NCBI GenBank assembly: GCA_964472565.1
Contig: CAYYNB010000129.1
Location: 1 to 17,303, forward strand
Direction: 5' to 3'
Source: DATAMF01 sp964472565
GTDB taxonomy: Bacteria > Chloroflexota > Anaerolineae > Aggregatilineales > Aggregatilineaceae
Length of the DNA stretch: 17,303 nucleotides
Part shown: positions 1-5,160 of the stretch, piece by piece
Position numbering within the stretch: the first letter of the stretch is position 1
How the letters are laid out: every line of letters starts with the position of its first letter
The notes under the pieces: model-generated
The model's input: the letters and a program-made list of their open reading frames with translations, nothing else
Told to the model about the DNA's origin: nothing
Database searches by the model: none
Position numbers and translations under genes: made by a program

Positions 1-100
1 TTTGTAGGGGCAGGTTTGCAAACCTGCCCCATTGGTATCAACTTAAGCCGTTTTTCGGCGGAGAATATTGGTTTGTAGGGGCGATTCACGAATCGCCCCG
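1..100. repeat. Two GTAGGGGC-type palindromic intergenic repeats
   Basis: Two copies of a dispersed palindromic unit share the leader TTTGTAGGGGC. The first is a perfect 24-base palindrome at 7-30. The second has 10-base arms at 78-87 and 90-99 around a 2-base loop. The arm interiors differ (CAGGTTTG versus CGATTC) while both remain self-complementary, as expected for a repeat family whose copies keep their fold. A related hairpin lies at 16568-16591. Such units are common in intergenic DNA of Chloroflexota and cyanobacteria (family knowledge). Function is unknown; they could cap the 3' ends of converging transcripts. Confidence 0.75.
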
Positions 101-118
101 TTTGCCGCGCCCGCTTCT

Positions 119-146
119 CCCCTTTCTCCGCGCGCGGGGAAAGGGG
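119..146. repeat. GC-rich palindrome downstream of the FIST gene
   Basis: The arms 119-132 and 133-146 are complementary over 14 pairs with a single T-G pair. The palindrome lies 28 bases beyond the stop codon of the minus-strand FIST gene. No T-run follows on either strand, so a classical intrinsic terminator is not supported. It may still stabilise an mRNA 3' end or be another member of the local repeat families. Confidence 0.5.
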
Positions 147-173
147 TCGGGGGATAGGGGTCACCTACCCCGT

Positions 174-1313
174 CTACTCTCCCAACAGCGTCACATTGAT
201 CGTATGGTTGTGCAGTTCGCAGGTGCCCGTGCCGCCCCACGCGATCTCGCCGTAAGCATAAAACCCAATTTGCGTCGTATTCGGCGGTAGGTGGTTGTAA
301 ACGGCGGCGGGTTCCTTGTCTACATCATCGCCCAGCGCAAACTCCCGGCTGGCACAGCTTACCGTCAGCGCGAGCAGCCGCTGCTTCTGCCCCATCTGTT
401 CGCTCACTTGCGAAGCAACACGTTTGGCTGAGTCCACAAACTGCGTCGGCAGCCCGACCATAAACCGGATCGTTTTTTCGGCGGGTAGATCGCTGGCAAA
501 GATCAGCGCTTTTTGTTTTTCATCCACGCCCAACACCGAGCGGACCACCTTCAGCGGCGCGAGGGGCTGCGCGTAGAATCCCACCGGGAATACATGCATA
601 AATTCGAGGTGGGGAGCCAGCACGCCCAAAAATTCCCGGTATATTTCCAGCGCGGGCCGCTTGTCCACTTCATAGATCACACGGTTTTCGGCCTGCGTGA
701 TCGTATAAAACTTGCTGTGCGTCATCAACCCGACATCTTCGACCTGGGCCGCGTGGAGCATCTCGCCATAAATCCCCACCGCGACAACCGCCTGGCTTTT
801 CACTTGCCGCCCCAGCACCAGCAGGCGTGTTCCGTCGGCAAAATCAGGATGGCTCGCCATCCCGCCGCTGATCTGCACGGGCTGCGGCGCGGCGGAATTC
901 AGCCCATTCATAAACTCATTGGCGTTTAACACCTGGTCATCCCCAAACAACAGCACTTGACGCAAATCAGGACGGTATAGGGCTTTGCCCACCGTCTCTC
1001 CGGCTTGCCGGCTCTCAGCCGGTGTTTGCAGGCTCTGCATCGCCGTTTTAAGTGTTGATTTTTCAAATTGGCAGATCGCCAGAACCGCCCCGTGATACAC
1101 GATCTGTCCATTCGCAATCGGGCTGATGGTCGAACACCCGATCAGCACCGCTTGGGGAAATGCTTTCCCAATCTCCTCCTGCAGTTGGCCTTTTTCCAGC
1201 AAAGCAGCATCAGCAAACAACAGGAGTAACGTTTGCGGACTATCCAATGCGGTTGGAAATTTCCCTGACCATCCATCGCTTCGAGAATAAGAGCATAGTT
1301 CAAGAATCATCAC
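174..1313 (-). CDS. FIST-domain sensory protein (FIST_N plus FIST_C)
   Basis: 379 residues, soluble, with no signal peptide or membrane segment. The N-terminal half (roughly 20-210) has the FIST_N pattern, including the GCSTIS turn that matches the GCST(A/T)xGE region of this family. The C-terminal part (roughly 230-365) ends in FYAYGEIAW...CELHNHTINVTLL, a recognisable FIST_C ending. FIST domains are regarded as small-ligand (probably amino-acid) sensing modules, often fused or linked to signal-transduction proteins; here the domain stands alone. The start at 1313 has GGAAGG about 12 bases upstream. A second ATG follows directly, so the start is uncertain by one codon. A TATAAT lies 39 bases upstream. 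No kinase or cyclase is adjacent, so the signalling partner is unknown. Confidence 0.85.
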   Translation of the reverse strand: MMILELCSYSRSDGWSGKFPTALDSPQTLLLLFADAALLEKGQLQEEIGKAFPQAVLIGCSTISPIANGQIVYHGAVLAICQFEKSTLKTAMQSLQTPAESRQAGETVGKALYRPDLRQVLLFGDDQVLNANEFMNGLNSAAPQPVQISGGMASHPDFADGTRLLVLGRQVKSQAVVAVGIYGEMLHAAQVEDVGLMTHSKFYTITQAENRVIYEVDKRPALEIYREFLGVLAPHLEFMHVFPVGFYAQPLAPLKVVRSVLGVDEKQKALIFASDLPAEKTIRFMVGLPTQFVDSAKRVASQVSEQMGQKQRLLALTVSCASREFALGDDVDKEPAAVYNHLPPNTTQIGFYAYGEIAWGGTGTCELHNHTINVTLLGE

Positions 1314-1351
1314 ATCACTTACCTTCCCAAGATTAATTTGTTATATCTCTC

Positions 1352-1357
1352 ATTATA
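1352..1357 (-). promoter_or_regulatory. Candidate -10 box for the FIST gene
   Basis: A perfect TATAAT on the minus strand lies 39 bases before the start codon in an AT-rich stretch, which would give a leader of roughly 30 bases. No convincing -35 hexamer sits 16-18 bases upstream. Confidence 0.45.
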
Positions 1358-1650
1358 GGATCAAGCGATTAACCAAAAGTTGAATATCCCATGAATTTTA
1401 GGACTGAATGCAGTGAACGGCAATTCTCCTGTGTAGGCTGCTCGTTATTAACCATCGAAGTTCACCATCGAAGTTAGTCTGTGAATGGTGATGACAGCTC
1501 CGAACATCTGTGCTATCCTGTATCTACACTTTACTGCACCTTTCCTGATTAGCTACGCCAGTGGGGAAAGGGGGGGAAGTTTTCAACCCAAGTTTTACAA
1601 AACCCCCACTTTGTCAAACTTCTCAGGTTCAAAACGCTAAAAGTGGGGGG

Positions 1651-1711
1651 NNNNNNNNNNNNNNNNNNNNNNNNNNNNNCCCCCCCCCCCCCCCCCCCCC
1701 CCGCCCCCCCC
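1651..1711. other. Assembly gap (29 N) flanked by homopolymers
   Basis: Twenty-nine Ns at 1651-1679 are preceded by six Gs (1645-1650) and followed by an almost pure C-tract at 1680-1711, broken only by a G at 1703. Homopolymers meeting a gap are typical of failed sequencing or scaffolding, so neither the true length nor the C-tract should be trusted. Confidence 0.9.
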
Positions 1712-1860
1712 TCACTCCGAAGATCAACAAAAGATCGGTTTCACGACGCCAAACGGGATTTTCACGACGCGAAAATGGCAGAAAATCGGAGATAATGGCA
1801 GGATCTCCCCCCTTTTAGAGCCATTTCTCCCTCAACCGGCGGCCAAAGGGGGGAGGGGGG

Positions 1861-1890
1861 TAAAACAAAGGGCAGAAACGTTTTCTGCCC
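1861..1890 (-). terminator. Intrinsic terminator of the Ro60 gene
   Basis: On the minus strand, GGGCAGAAA and TTTCTGCCC (9 bp, 3-base loop; 1870-1890) form a hairpin followed by TTTGTTTTA. It begins 10 bases after the stop codon of the Ro60 gene and is placed to end the Y-RNA/rsr transcript. Confidence 0.8.
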
Positions 1891-1900
1891 TCGAAGAAAC

Positions 1901-3484
1901 TTACAGGGTCATCGTCCGCACCGCGTCCACCTGGAGTCCCTGCTGCTCCAGCGTGATATACGCCAGCACGGAGTCGTTCCACCCATAGATGTAAAAGACA
2001 TCCGGTTCCGTCTGTGGCGCGACAGCGTGACGGTGCGGCGCGATAGTGATCAAAAATGCTTGGGCGTGCGGCGCGACTTTCGCCTTATACTCGTTCCATG
2101 TCGGCAAAAAGCCCTGTCGCCCGCTTTGATCCGTCGCCCATTCGATGTTATCGGTGATCCCGATGAATGTATCGACGGCGATCCGGTGATCGAGCAGATA
2201 ACTGACCGGCGCGCTGACCGCTGTCCCCCCGCCGTTGATCGCCGCCAGCTTATCGGCGGTAGTCATCAGGCTGTCATGGGCGCTCAATTTGATGTCAACG
2301 ACCTTGCGTTCAAACGGCAGCACCAACACGTCGCGTGTTTTTTTGAGCAGTGCGCCGCTGAAGATACCGGCAATATCGATATACTGCACTTTTGTCTGTT
2401 TGGAGATAAAGCCGCCCATCGACCCGGAGACATCCGGCGCGATGCACACCGTTCCGCTCATCTCCGGCAGATTAACAAACGCAGCGTCCATCGCTTCGAC
2501 CAGCGCTTCACTGATCCGTTTTTCCGCCGGAGTCTGTGCGTCGAACATCCGGTAAGCCATGAACAGCCGGAACGGGAGAATTTTAGCTTTGCGCAGCGCG
2601 TCGATGTTTGTCAGCCGTTCCGCCACATACTGCGCATTTTCGCGCACCTGGAACACCTCTGCTCGTTGCAGCGTGTTCAGGTGCCGCAGCAGGGCGAAGT
2701 ACGGCATCTGTCGCATCAGCCCTGCCCATGTATCCTGATCGGGTTTGATCACCCCGGTCACGACTTCATACGGCAGCCGACCATGTTCGATCAGCGTCCG
2801 CGCCGCGCTTTGATCGCCGCCATTGATCCGCTTGATCTGTTCGAAAGCATCGATCTGCGGCGTATGGTTGCGCAGTTCCGACTGCGCCCATTTTTCAGTG
2901 TCAGTCAGCCACAGGAAGATCGCATCCTGTACCGGATTGACGGGTTTCGGATGCGTCACCCGCAGCACGTCCCGCAGGCTGTAACCCTGTCCGCCCGATC
3001 CATATTTGATCGCGTGATACTCGCTCATGCCGTTCAGCCAGCCGTTGATCGCCGTTTTGATCGAGCGACCCATGCCGCCCGGCGTGACTCCGCCCCGCAC
3101 GATCTCCACAAAATCCGTGAGATCGCCCGGCGTTTGGATCACCTGGCCGAAGATGCGGTGAAACACATCGCGATCCGCTTTCGCCAGGTATGCCAGCCCG
3201 ACAATCGGCTGGAGCCGCATCAGGCCGCTGTTCCGCGCATACACCAGCGCCCGCGCCATAAACGCCGGATCGTTCTGTGCCATGGCGGCGTGCAGGTCCA
3301 GCGATTCCTTGAGCAGGCTCGACTCGTCCGCATAATACGTTCCGCTGAGTGTATTGGTCAGCAGCACCTGGAGATACGCCTCTTCGTTCGAGCGTTTGAA
3401 GGATGGGAATCCTTCAGGATTAACCTGTGTCGCCTGCACGTAAGGATTTTTCTTCAGGTTGAATTTGTCGAGGATGCGCGTCAT
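1901..3484 (-). CDS. rsr: Ro60/Rsr homologue: TROVE-domain RNA-binding protein with vWA domain
   Basis: 527 residues, close to the usual length of Ro60 orthologues. Residues about 1-340 form the helical TROVE ring, which in characterised Ro60 proteins binds Y RNAs on its outer face and 3' ends of misfolded RNA in its cavity. Residues about 343-527 form the von Willebrand A domain with an intact MIDAS: D351, S353 and S355 (DVSGS), T421 and D446. The start is decided by an ideal Shine-Dalgarno, AAGGAGGT (3491-3498), six bases before ATG. Directly upstream on the same strand is a dense array of Y-RNA-like modules (3514-4187), which matches the known genetic linkage of bacterial rsr with Y RNAs and strongly supports the call. 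Bacterial Rsr works in rRNA maturation and stress-time RNA decay, in Deinococcus through a Y-RNA tether to polynucleotide phosphorylase; no pnp gene is in this window. Confidence 0.97.
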   Translation of the reverse strand: MTRILDKFNLKKNPYVQATQVNPEGFPSFKRSNEEAYLQVLLTNTLSGTYYADESSLLKESLDLHAAMAQNDPAFMARALVYARNSGLMRLQPIVGLAYLAKADRDVFHRIFGQVIQTPGDLTDFVEIVRGGVTPGGMGRSIKTAINGWLNGMSEYHAIKYGSGGQGYSLRDVLRVTHPKPVNPVQDAIFLWLTDTEKWAQSELRNHTPQIDAFEQIKRINGGDQSAARTLIEHGRLPYEVVTGVIKPDQDTWAGLMRQMPYFALLRHLNTLQRAEVFQVRENAQYVAERLTNIDALRKAKILPFRLFMAYRMFDAQTPAEKRISEALVEAMDAAFVNLPEMSGTVCIAPDVSGSMGGFISKQTKVQYIDIAGIFSGALLKKTRDVLVLPFERKVVDIKLSAHDSLMTTADKLAAINGGGTAVSAPVSYLLDHRIAVDTFIGITDNIEWATDQSGRQGFLPTWNEYKAKVAPHAQAFLITIAPHRHAVAPQTEPDVFYIYGWNDSVLAYITLEQQGLQVDAVRTMTL

Positions 3485-3490
3485 GGCTGG

Positions 3491-3498
3491 ACCTCCTT
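3491..3498 (-). promoter_or_regulatory. Consensus Shine-Dalgarno of rsr next to Y5
   Basis: AAGGAGGT is an exceptionally complete ribosome-binding site, six bases before the rsr ATG and about 15 bases after the outer stem of Y5. Because Y5 resembles a ligand of the encoded protein, Rsr bound to it in the mRNA leader could affect access to this site (inference). Confidence 0.85.
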
Positions 3499-3513
3499 CA
3501 AGCTGGACAATGG

Positions 3514-3587
3514 TGTGTAGAGGGAAAATCGCCCGGCGGCTTTAATCGATTGAAAGTCGAAGGAACGCCGGACTGCGCCTCTACACA
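3514..3587 (-). ncRNA. Y5: short Y-RNA-like module without tRNA-like domain
   Basis: 74 nt. The outer stem of 10 bp pairs UGUGUAGAGG with CCUCUACACA across both ends (3587 and 3514). Inside lies the shared internal loop (5' CGCAG, 3' UUUUC). The upper stem UCCGGCG/CGCCGGG is 7 bp; it differs in sequence from the other units but stays paired. UUCCUUCG follows on the 5' side. The remaining loop is about 27 nt, with CUUU/AAAG able to pair, and no T or D arm. It is the last module before the rsr Shine-Dalgarno and starts three bases after the tRNA-like element. It could be a minimal Ro60-binding Y RNA, or a leader element of the rsr mRNA. Confidence 0.75.
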
Positions 3588-3590
3588 GAG

Positions 3591-3656
3591 TAGCACGCCA
3601 GGAATCGAACCTGTAGCCGGAAAAACCGTTGCGCTCACCCGTTGAGCATCGTGCTA
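3591..3656 (-). ncRNA. Linear tRNA-like element with reduced anticodon arm
   Basis: 66 nt in normal tRNA order. A perfect 7-bp acceptor stem (UAGCACG/CGUGCUA) closes the element. The D arm is GCUC-AACGGGU-GAGC, with GG in its loop. The T arm has loop UUCGAUU on a stem of only four clean pairs. The anticodon region is short: only CGG/CCG around five Us pair well, so there is no normal 5-bp stem with a 7-base loop and no readable anticodon. No 3' CCA is encoded. It lies 14 bases after Y4 and three bases before Y5, where RNase P and RNase Z cuts would release both neighbours. It is therefore more likely a processing punctuation mark or a decoy than a translating tRNA. A decayed tRNA is the alternative. 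Confidence 0.7.
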
Positions 3657-3670
3657 GCAGGGAAGAATGG

Positions 3671-3740
3671 TGCGCGGAGGGAAATGGTGTCAGGGGTTGC
3701 ATTTTCGTGTCGAAGTAACCTCTGACTGCGCCTCCGCGCA
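3671..3740 (-). ncRNA. Y4: short Y-RNA-like module without tRNA-like domain
   Basis: 70 nt. The outer stem UGCGCGGAGG/CCUCCGCGCA is a perfect 10 bp; its sequence differs from that of Y5 and Y3 with both strands changed together. The internal loop again has CGCAG on the 5' side and AUUUC on the 3' side. The upper stem GUCAGAGGUU/AACCCCUGAC pairs at 9 of 10 positions. The motif UUACUUCG follows on the 5' side, and the apical loop is short (about 18 nt). There is no tRNA-like module, so only the presumed Ro60-binding part is present. It sits 17 bases downstream of Y3 and 14 bases upstream of the tRNA-like element. Confidence 0.75.
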
Positions 3741-3757
3741 TTCAAACCCGAAATGGT

Positions 3758-3863
3758 GCGTAGAGGGAAATCGCCGGAAGCGATCTTCTGGGATTCGAAC
3801 CCAGGAACAGCCTATGGGCTATTGCTAACCGCAGCGAAGTATCTCCCGACTGCGCCTCTACGC
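3758..3863 (-). ncRNA. Y3: YrlA-like Y RNA with compact tRNA-like module
   Basis: 106 nt. The outer stem GCGUAGAGG/CCUCUACGC is 9 bp, followed by internal loop CGCAG opposite AUUUC and upper stem UCGGGAG/CUUCCGG (7 bp), then AUACUUCG. The distal module reads in tRNA order. A D-like arm at 3824-3835 has stem GCU/AGC and loop GCGGUU. A mini anticodon-like hairpin at 3809-3820 is AGCC-CAUA-GGCU. A perfect T arm at 3788-3804 is CUGGG-UUCGAAU-CCCAG. There is no acceptor stem. This reduced D / short anticodon / T layout is what is known for the YrlA class of bacterial Y RNAs, whose tRNA mimicry is established. The T-loop polarity (UUCRANN) fixes the strand as minus, the same as rsr. Confidence 0.85.
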
Positions 3864-3882
3864 TTTGTTGCCAGATGTAAAT

Positions 3883-4030
3883 GAGCAAGGGCACAGCGCG
3901 CGCTGGTAAATAAAGTCTGAGCTACCTCCCAACGGTCTTGAGAGAGCAGGACTCGAACCTGCGACCTGCCGGATCGGTGCCAACCGCGGCTGCTCTTACC
4001 GGATATTCCCGGCGTGCTGCGCCCGTACTC
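3883..4030 (-). ncRNA. Y2: Y-like RNA with tRNA permuted and opened at the D loop
   Basis: 148 nt. The ends form a long stem, 17 of 19 positions paired, between 4030-4012 and 3901-3883. It includes GGCGCAG on the 5' side but not the internal-loop pattern of the other units. In transcription order the interior is: GGUAA then GAGC (3' half of a D loop and D stem); an enlarged anticodon-like arm with GCCG/CGGC; variable loop AGGUC; a perfect T arm (GCAGG-UUCGAGU-CCUGC); acceptor 3' strand UCUCUCA; a 7-base linker; acceptor 5' strand UGGGAGG (7 pairs, two G-U); UA; GCUC; AG. Rejoined, this is a standard tRNA order with U8, A9, G15/C48 and G18G19 in place. The D stem can form only between the two ends of the module, so the tRNA is circularly permuted with its break inside the D loop. 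Confidence 0.75.
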
Positions 4031-4050
4031 GCCTATCAGGGCAGACCAGG

Positions 4051-4187
4051 ACGCAGAGGGAAAAGCGCCAGAAGTACATAAAGCCGCTCTGCCAGTTGAG
4101 CTACAGCCCTGTTTCCAGGGCTGACGGGACTCGAACCCGCAACCTGCCGGTCCTCAGCCGAAGTAACTCCCGACTGCGCCTCTGCGT
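4051..4187 (-). ncRNA. Y1: Y RNA with tRNA permuted and opened at the anticodon loop
   Basis: 137 nt. The outer stem ACGCAGAGG/CCUCUGCGU is 9 bp, with internal loop CGCAG opposite UUUUC and upper stem CGGGAGU/ACUUCUG (7 bp, two G-U), then UUACUUCG. The interior reads variable loop AGGUU, T arm (4124-4140, GCGGG-UUCGAGU-CCCGU), a closed acceptor hairpin CAGCCCUG-GAAA-CAGGGCUG (4104-4123), UA, and a complete D arm GCUC-AACUGGCA-GAGC (4086-4101), then the strand returns to the Y stem. All tertiary-contact bases of a normal tRNA are visible: U8, A14, A15 with U48, G18G19, A21, and UUC of the T loop. The acceptor ends are joined by a GNRA-type tetraloop, and the molecule is opened where the anticodon would be. 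It is the first unit of the array. Confidence 0.87.
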
Positions 4188-4207
4188 GTGGTCTGTTATG
4201 AACCTTT

Positions 4208-4223
4208 GCTATTTTTAAATAGC
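4208..4223. promoter_or_regulatory. AT-rich inverted repeat upstream of the Y-RNA array
   Basis: GCTATTT and AAATAGC (minus strand) form a 7-bp inverted repeat around AA, about 20 bases before Y1. The 100 bases upstream are AT-rich and must hold the array promoter, since a terminator ends the preceding gene at 4300-4335. I cannot pick convincing -35/-10 hexamers. The repeat could be an operator overlapping the promoter. Confidence 0.35.
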
Positions 4224-4299
4224 GTGTTACGATGAGCTAAAGTCTAGTACGGTTTTAAAAACTTGAAAAGGGTGAATTTTGTTGGGAATTTGTTTTGGA

Positions 4300-4335
4300 G
4301 AAAAAAAGACCCGCCAGTGGTCAGGACTCGGCGGG
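4300..4335 (-). terminator. Intrinsic terminator overlapping the end of the 4321 gene
   Basis: On the minus strand CCCGCC (4335-4330) and GGCGGG (4315-4310) form a stem whose loop contains the TGA stop codon, followed by TCTTTTTTT. It insulates the Y-RNA/rsr unit from the upstream gene pair, so that unit needs its own promoter. Confidence 0.75.
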
Positions 4336-5112
4336 CATCCACAGCGCTTCTTGGGGAAACGGCAAGCGGTAAGTGAACATCCAGGTTTGTTCGTGCAGGC
4401 GTACGATGATTGGGAATCCGGCTTCCGTTTGCTCCCGGATCATGGCTTGCAGCGTGGATAGTTCCTTCGCCGGGAGATAAACACGCGGGCGCAGCGTATC
4501 GACATCCTCCGCGTTTGAATCGTTGAGATCAGGCCAATCGCCGGGCCAATCGAGCGCATTCGGATTGTTGTTCATGTTCACCCGGCGCAGTTGTACCTCA
4601 ATTTGCGCCGGAATCCATGTTTCCGCGTTTGGATTGGCGTAGTCTGCCAGCATATCCCGAATCATGCGGAAAACGTCGGGCACATCGGCCTGTTCGTCTT
4701 CCAAATCCTGATCCAATCCATACACTTCGACGGTGGTCTGCTGGCCGTTGATCCAGATATGCAGCGTATCACTCGGCAGATCGGTGGCGAGAATCGCCGT
4801 GTAAAACGGTTTAAGGTCGCCAAACGGCACCAGCGGCAGACTCGACATCAGATCATCAACTTCATCTGCTGTGAGTAAAACCGTCCGGTATTCGTGCTCC
4901 TCCCGGTAAATCACGCGTCCATCCGCATACAGCGCGAAAGAGGGTGCATCGCTGATCTGCAAAAGATCGGGCATTTCGCCCCATGGATCAACGTAGAGCC
5001 AGACAATCAAGGGCTGCGGCAGCTCGTCAGGTGTTGGTGTGCCTGTTTGTGCGCTGGTTGTATGAACCGTGAATAACAGGCCGACCATCAGCATCAATTT
5101 GTGAAATCTCAT
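4321..5112 (-). CDS. Exported protein of unknown function, paralogue of its upstream neighbour
   Basis: 263 residues. Residues 1-21 form a signal peptide (MRFHK, hydrophobic core LMLMVGLLFTV, likely cleavage after SA-Q). A TPTP linker leads to the mature domain, which contains PLIVWLYVDPWGEMP, FALYADGRVIY and a closing FTYRLPFPQEALWM. The same landmarks occur in order in the gene at 5161-5958, so the two are tandem paralogues. ATG at 5112 is preceded by GGGAGGAG, a strong ribosome-binding site. The stop lies in the loop of a terminator. The genes are 48 bases apart and probably form one operon. I do not recognise a named family; the FALYxDGRVIY motif is seen in several exported actinobacterial and chloroflexotal proteins (general impression only). 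Confidence 0.8.
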   Translation of the reverse strand: MRFHKLMLMVGLLFTVHTTSAQTGTPTPDELPQPLIVWLYVDPWGEMPDLLQISDAPSFALYADGRVIYREEHEYRTVLLTADEVDDLMSSLPLVPFGDLKPFYTAILATDLPSDTLHIWINGQQTTVEVYGLDQDLEDEQADVPDVFRMIRDMLADYANPNAETWIPAQIEVQLRRVNMNNNPNALDWPGDWPDLNDSNAEDVDTLRPRVYLPAKELSTLQAMIREQTEAGFPIIVRLHEQTWMFTYRLPFPQEALWMPAES

Positions 5113-5160
5113 TCGCTCCTCCCTCTAGTTTTACGCTGCCGCAGCCCGAAGTCGATCAGC

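Larger units (their letters stand above)
1314..1900. other. Gene-free interval with short repeats and an assembly gap
   Basis: No credible protein gene is visible; the longest open frame runs across the gap and is low-complexity. The interval contains a tandem 12-base repeat ACCATCGAAGTT (1451-1462 and 1464-1475) and two copies of TTCACGACGC around 1740-1768. It also has an inverted repeat (CCCCCACTTT at 1603-1612, AAAGTGGGGG at 1640-1649), the N gap, and several G- or C-runs up to 1860. The terminator of the Ro60 gene closes it at 1861-1890. It resembles a decayed repeat-rich spacer. Confidence 0.6.

Noticed and set aside
1561..1818. 85-residue open frame across the N gap
   Set aside because: It is translated from Ns and a C-run; it is an artefact.
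2027..3520. 497-residue plus-strand open frame opposite rsr
   Set aside because: It is the antisense shadow of a clearly conserved TROVE/vWA gene, rich in His/Arg/Gln with no domain.
3591..3656. A functional tRNA gene
   Set aside because: Acceptor stem, D arm and T loop are good, but the anticodon arm has at most three pairs around five Us and the T stem has only four clean pairs, so no anticodon can be assigned.
3481..3741. 86-residue minus-strand open frame
   Set aside because: It runs through Y4, the tRNA-like element and Y5; structured RNA explains the sequence and there is no supporting ribosome-binding site or family similarity.
3788..4140. Ordinary tRNA genes at the three perfect T arms
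   Set aside because: None can be completed in linear tRNA order. The matching acceptor and D elements lie downstream of the T arm (Y1, Y2) or there is no acceptor stem (Y3).
3514..4187. Y-RNA units read on the plus strand
   Set aside because: The Y stems are nearly symmetrical, and GACUGCGCC on the plus strand faintly resembles animal Y-RNA 3' strands. However, all T loops read UUCRANN only on the minus strand, U8A9 and D-loop GG also fit only there, and rsr is on the minus strand.
3514..4187. CRISPR array
   Set aside because: The repeated parts are stem arms with compensatory changes and unequal spacing, not identical direct repeats with unique spacers; no cas gene is present.
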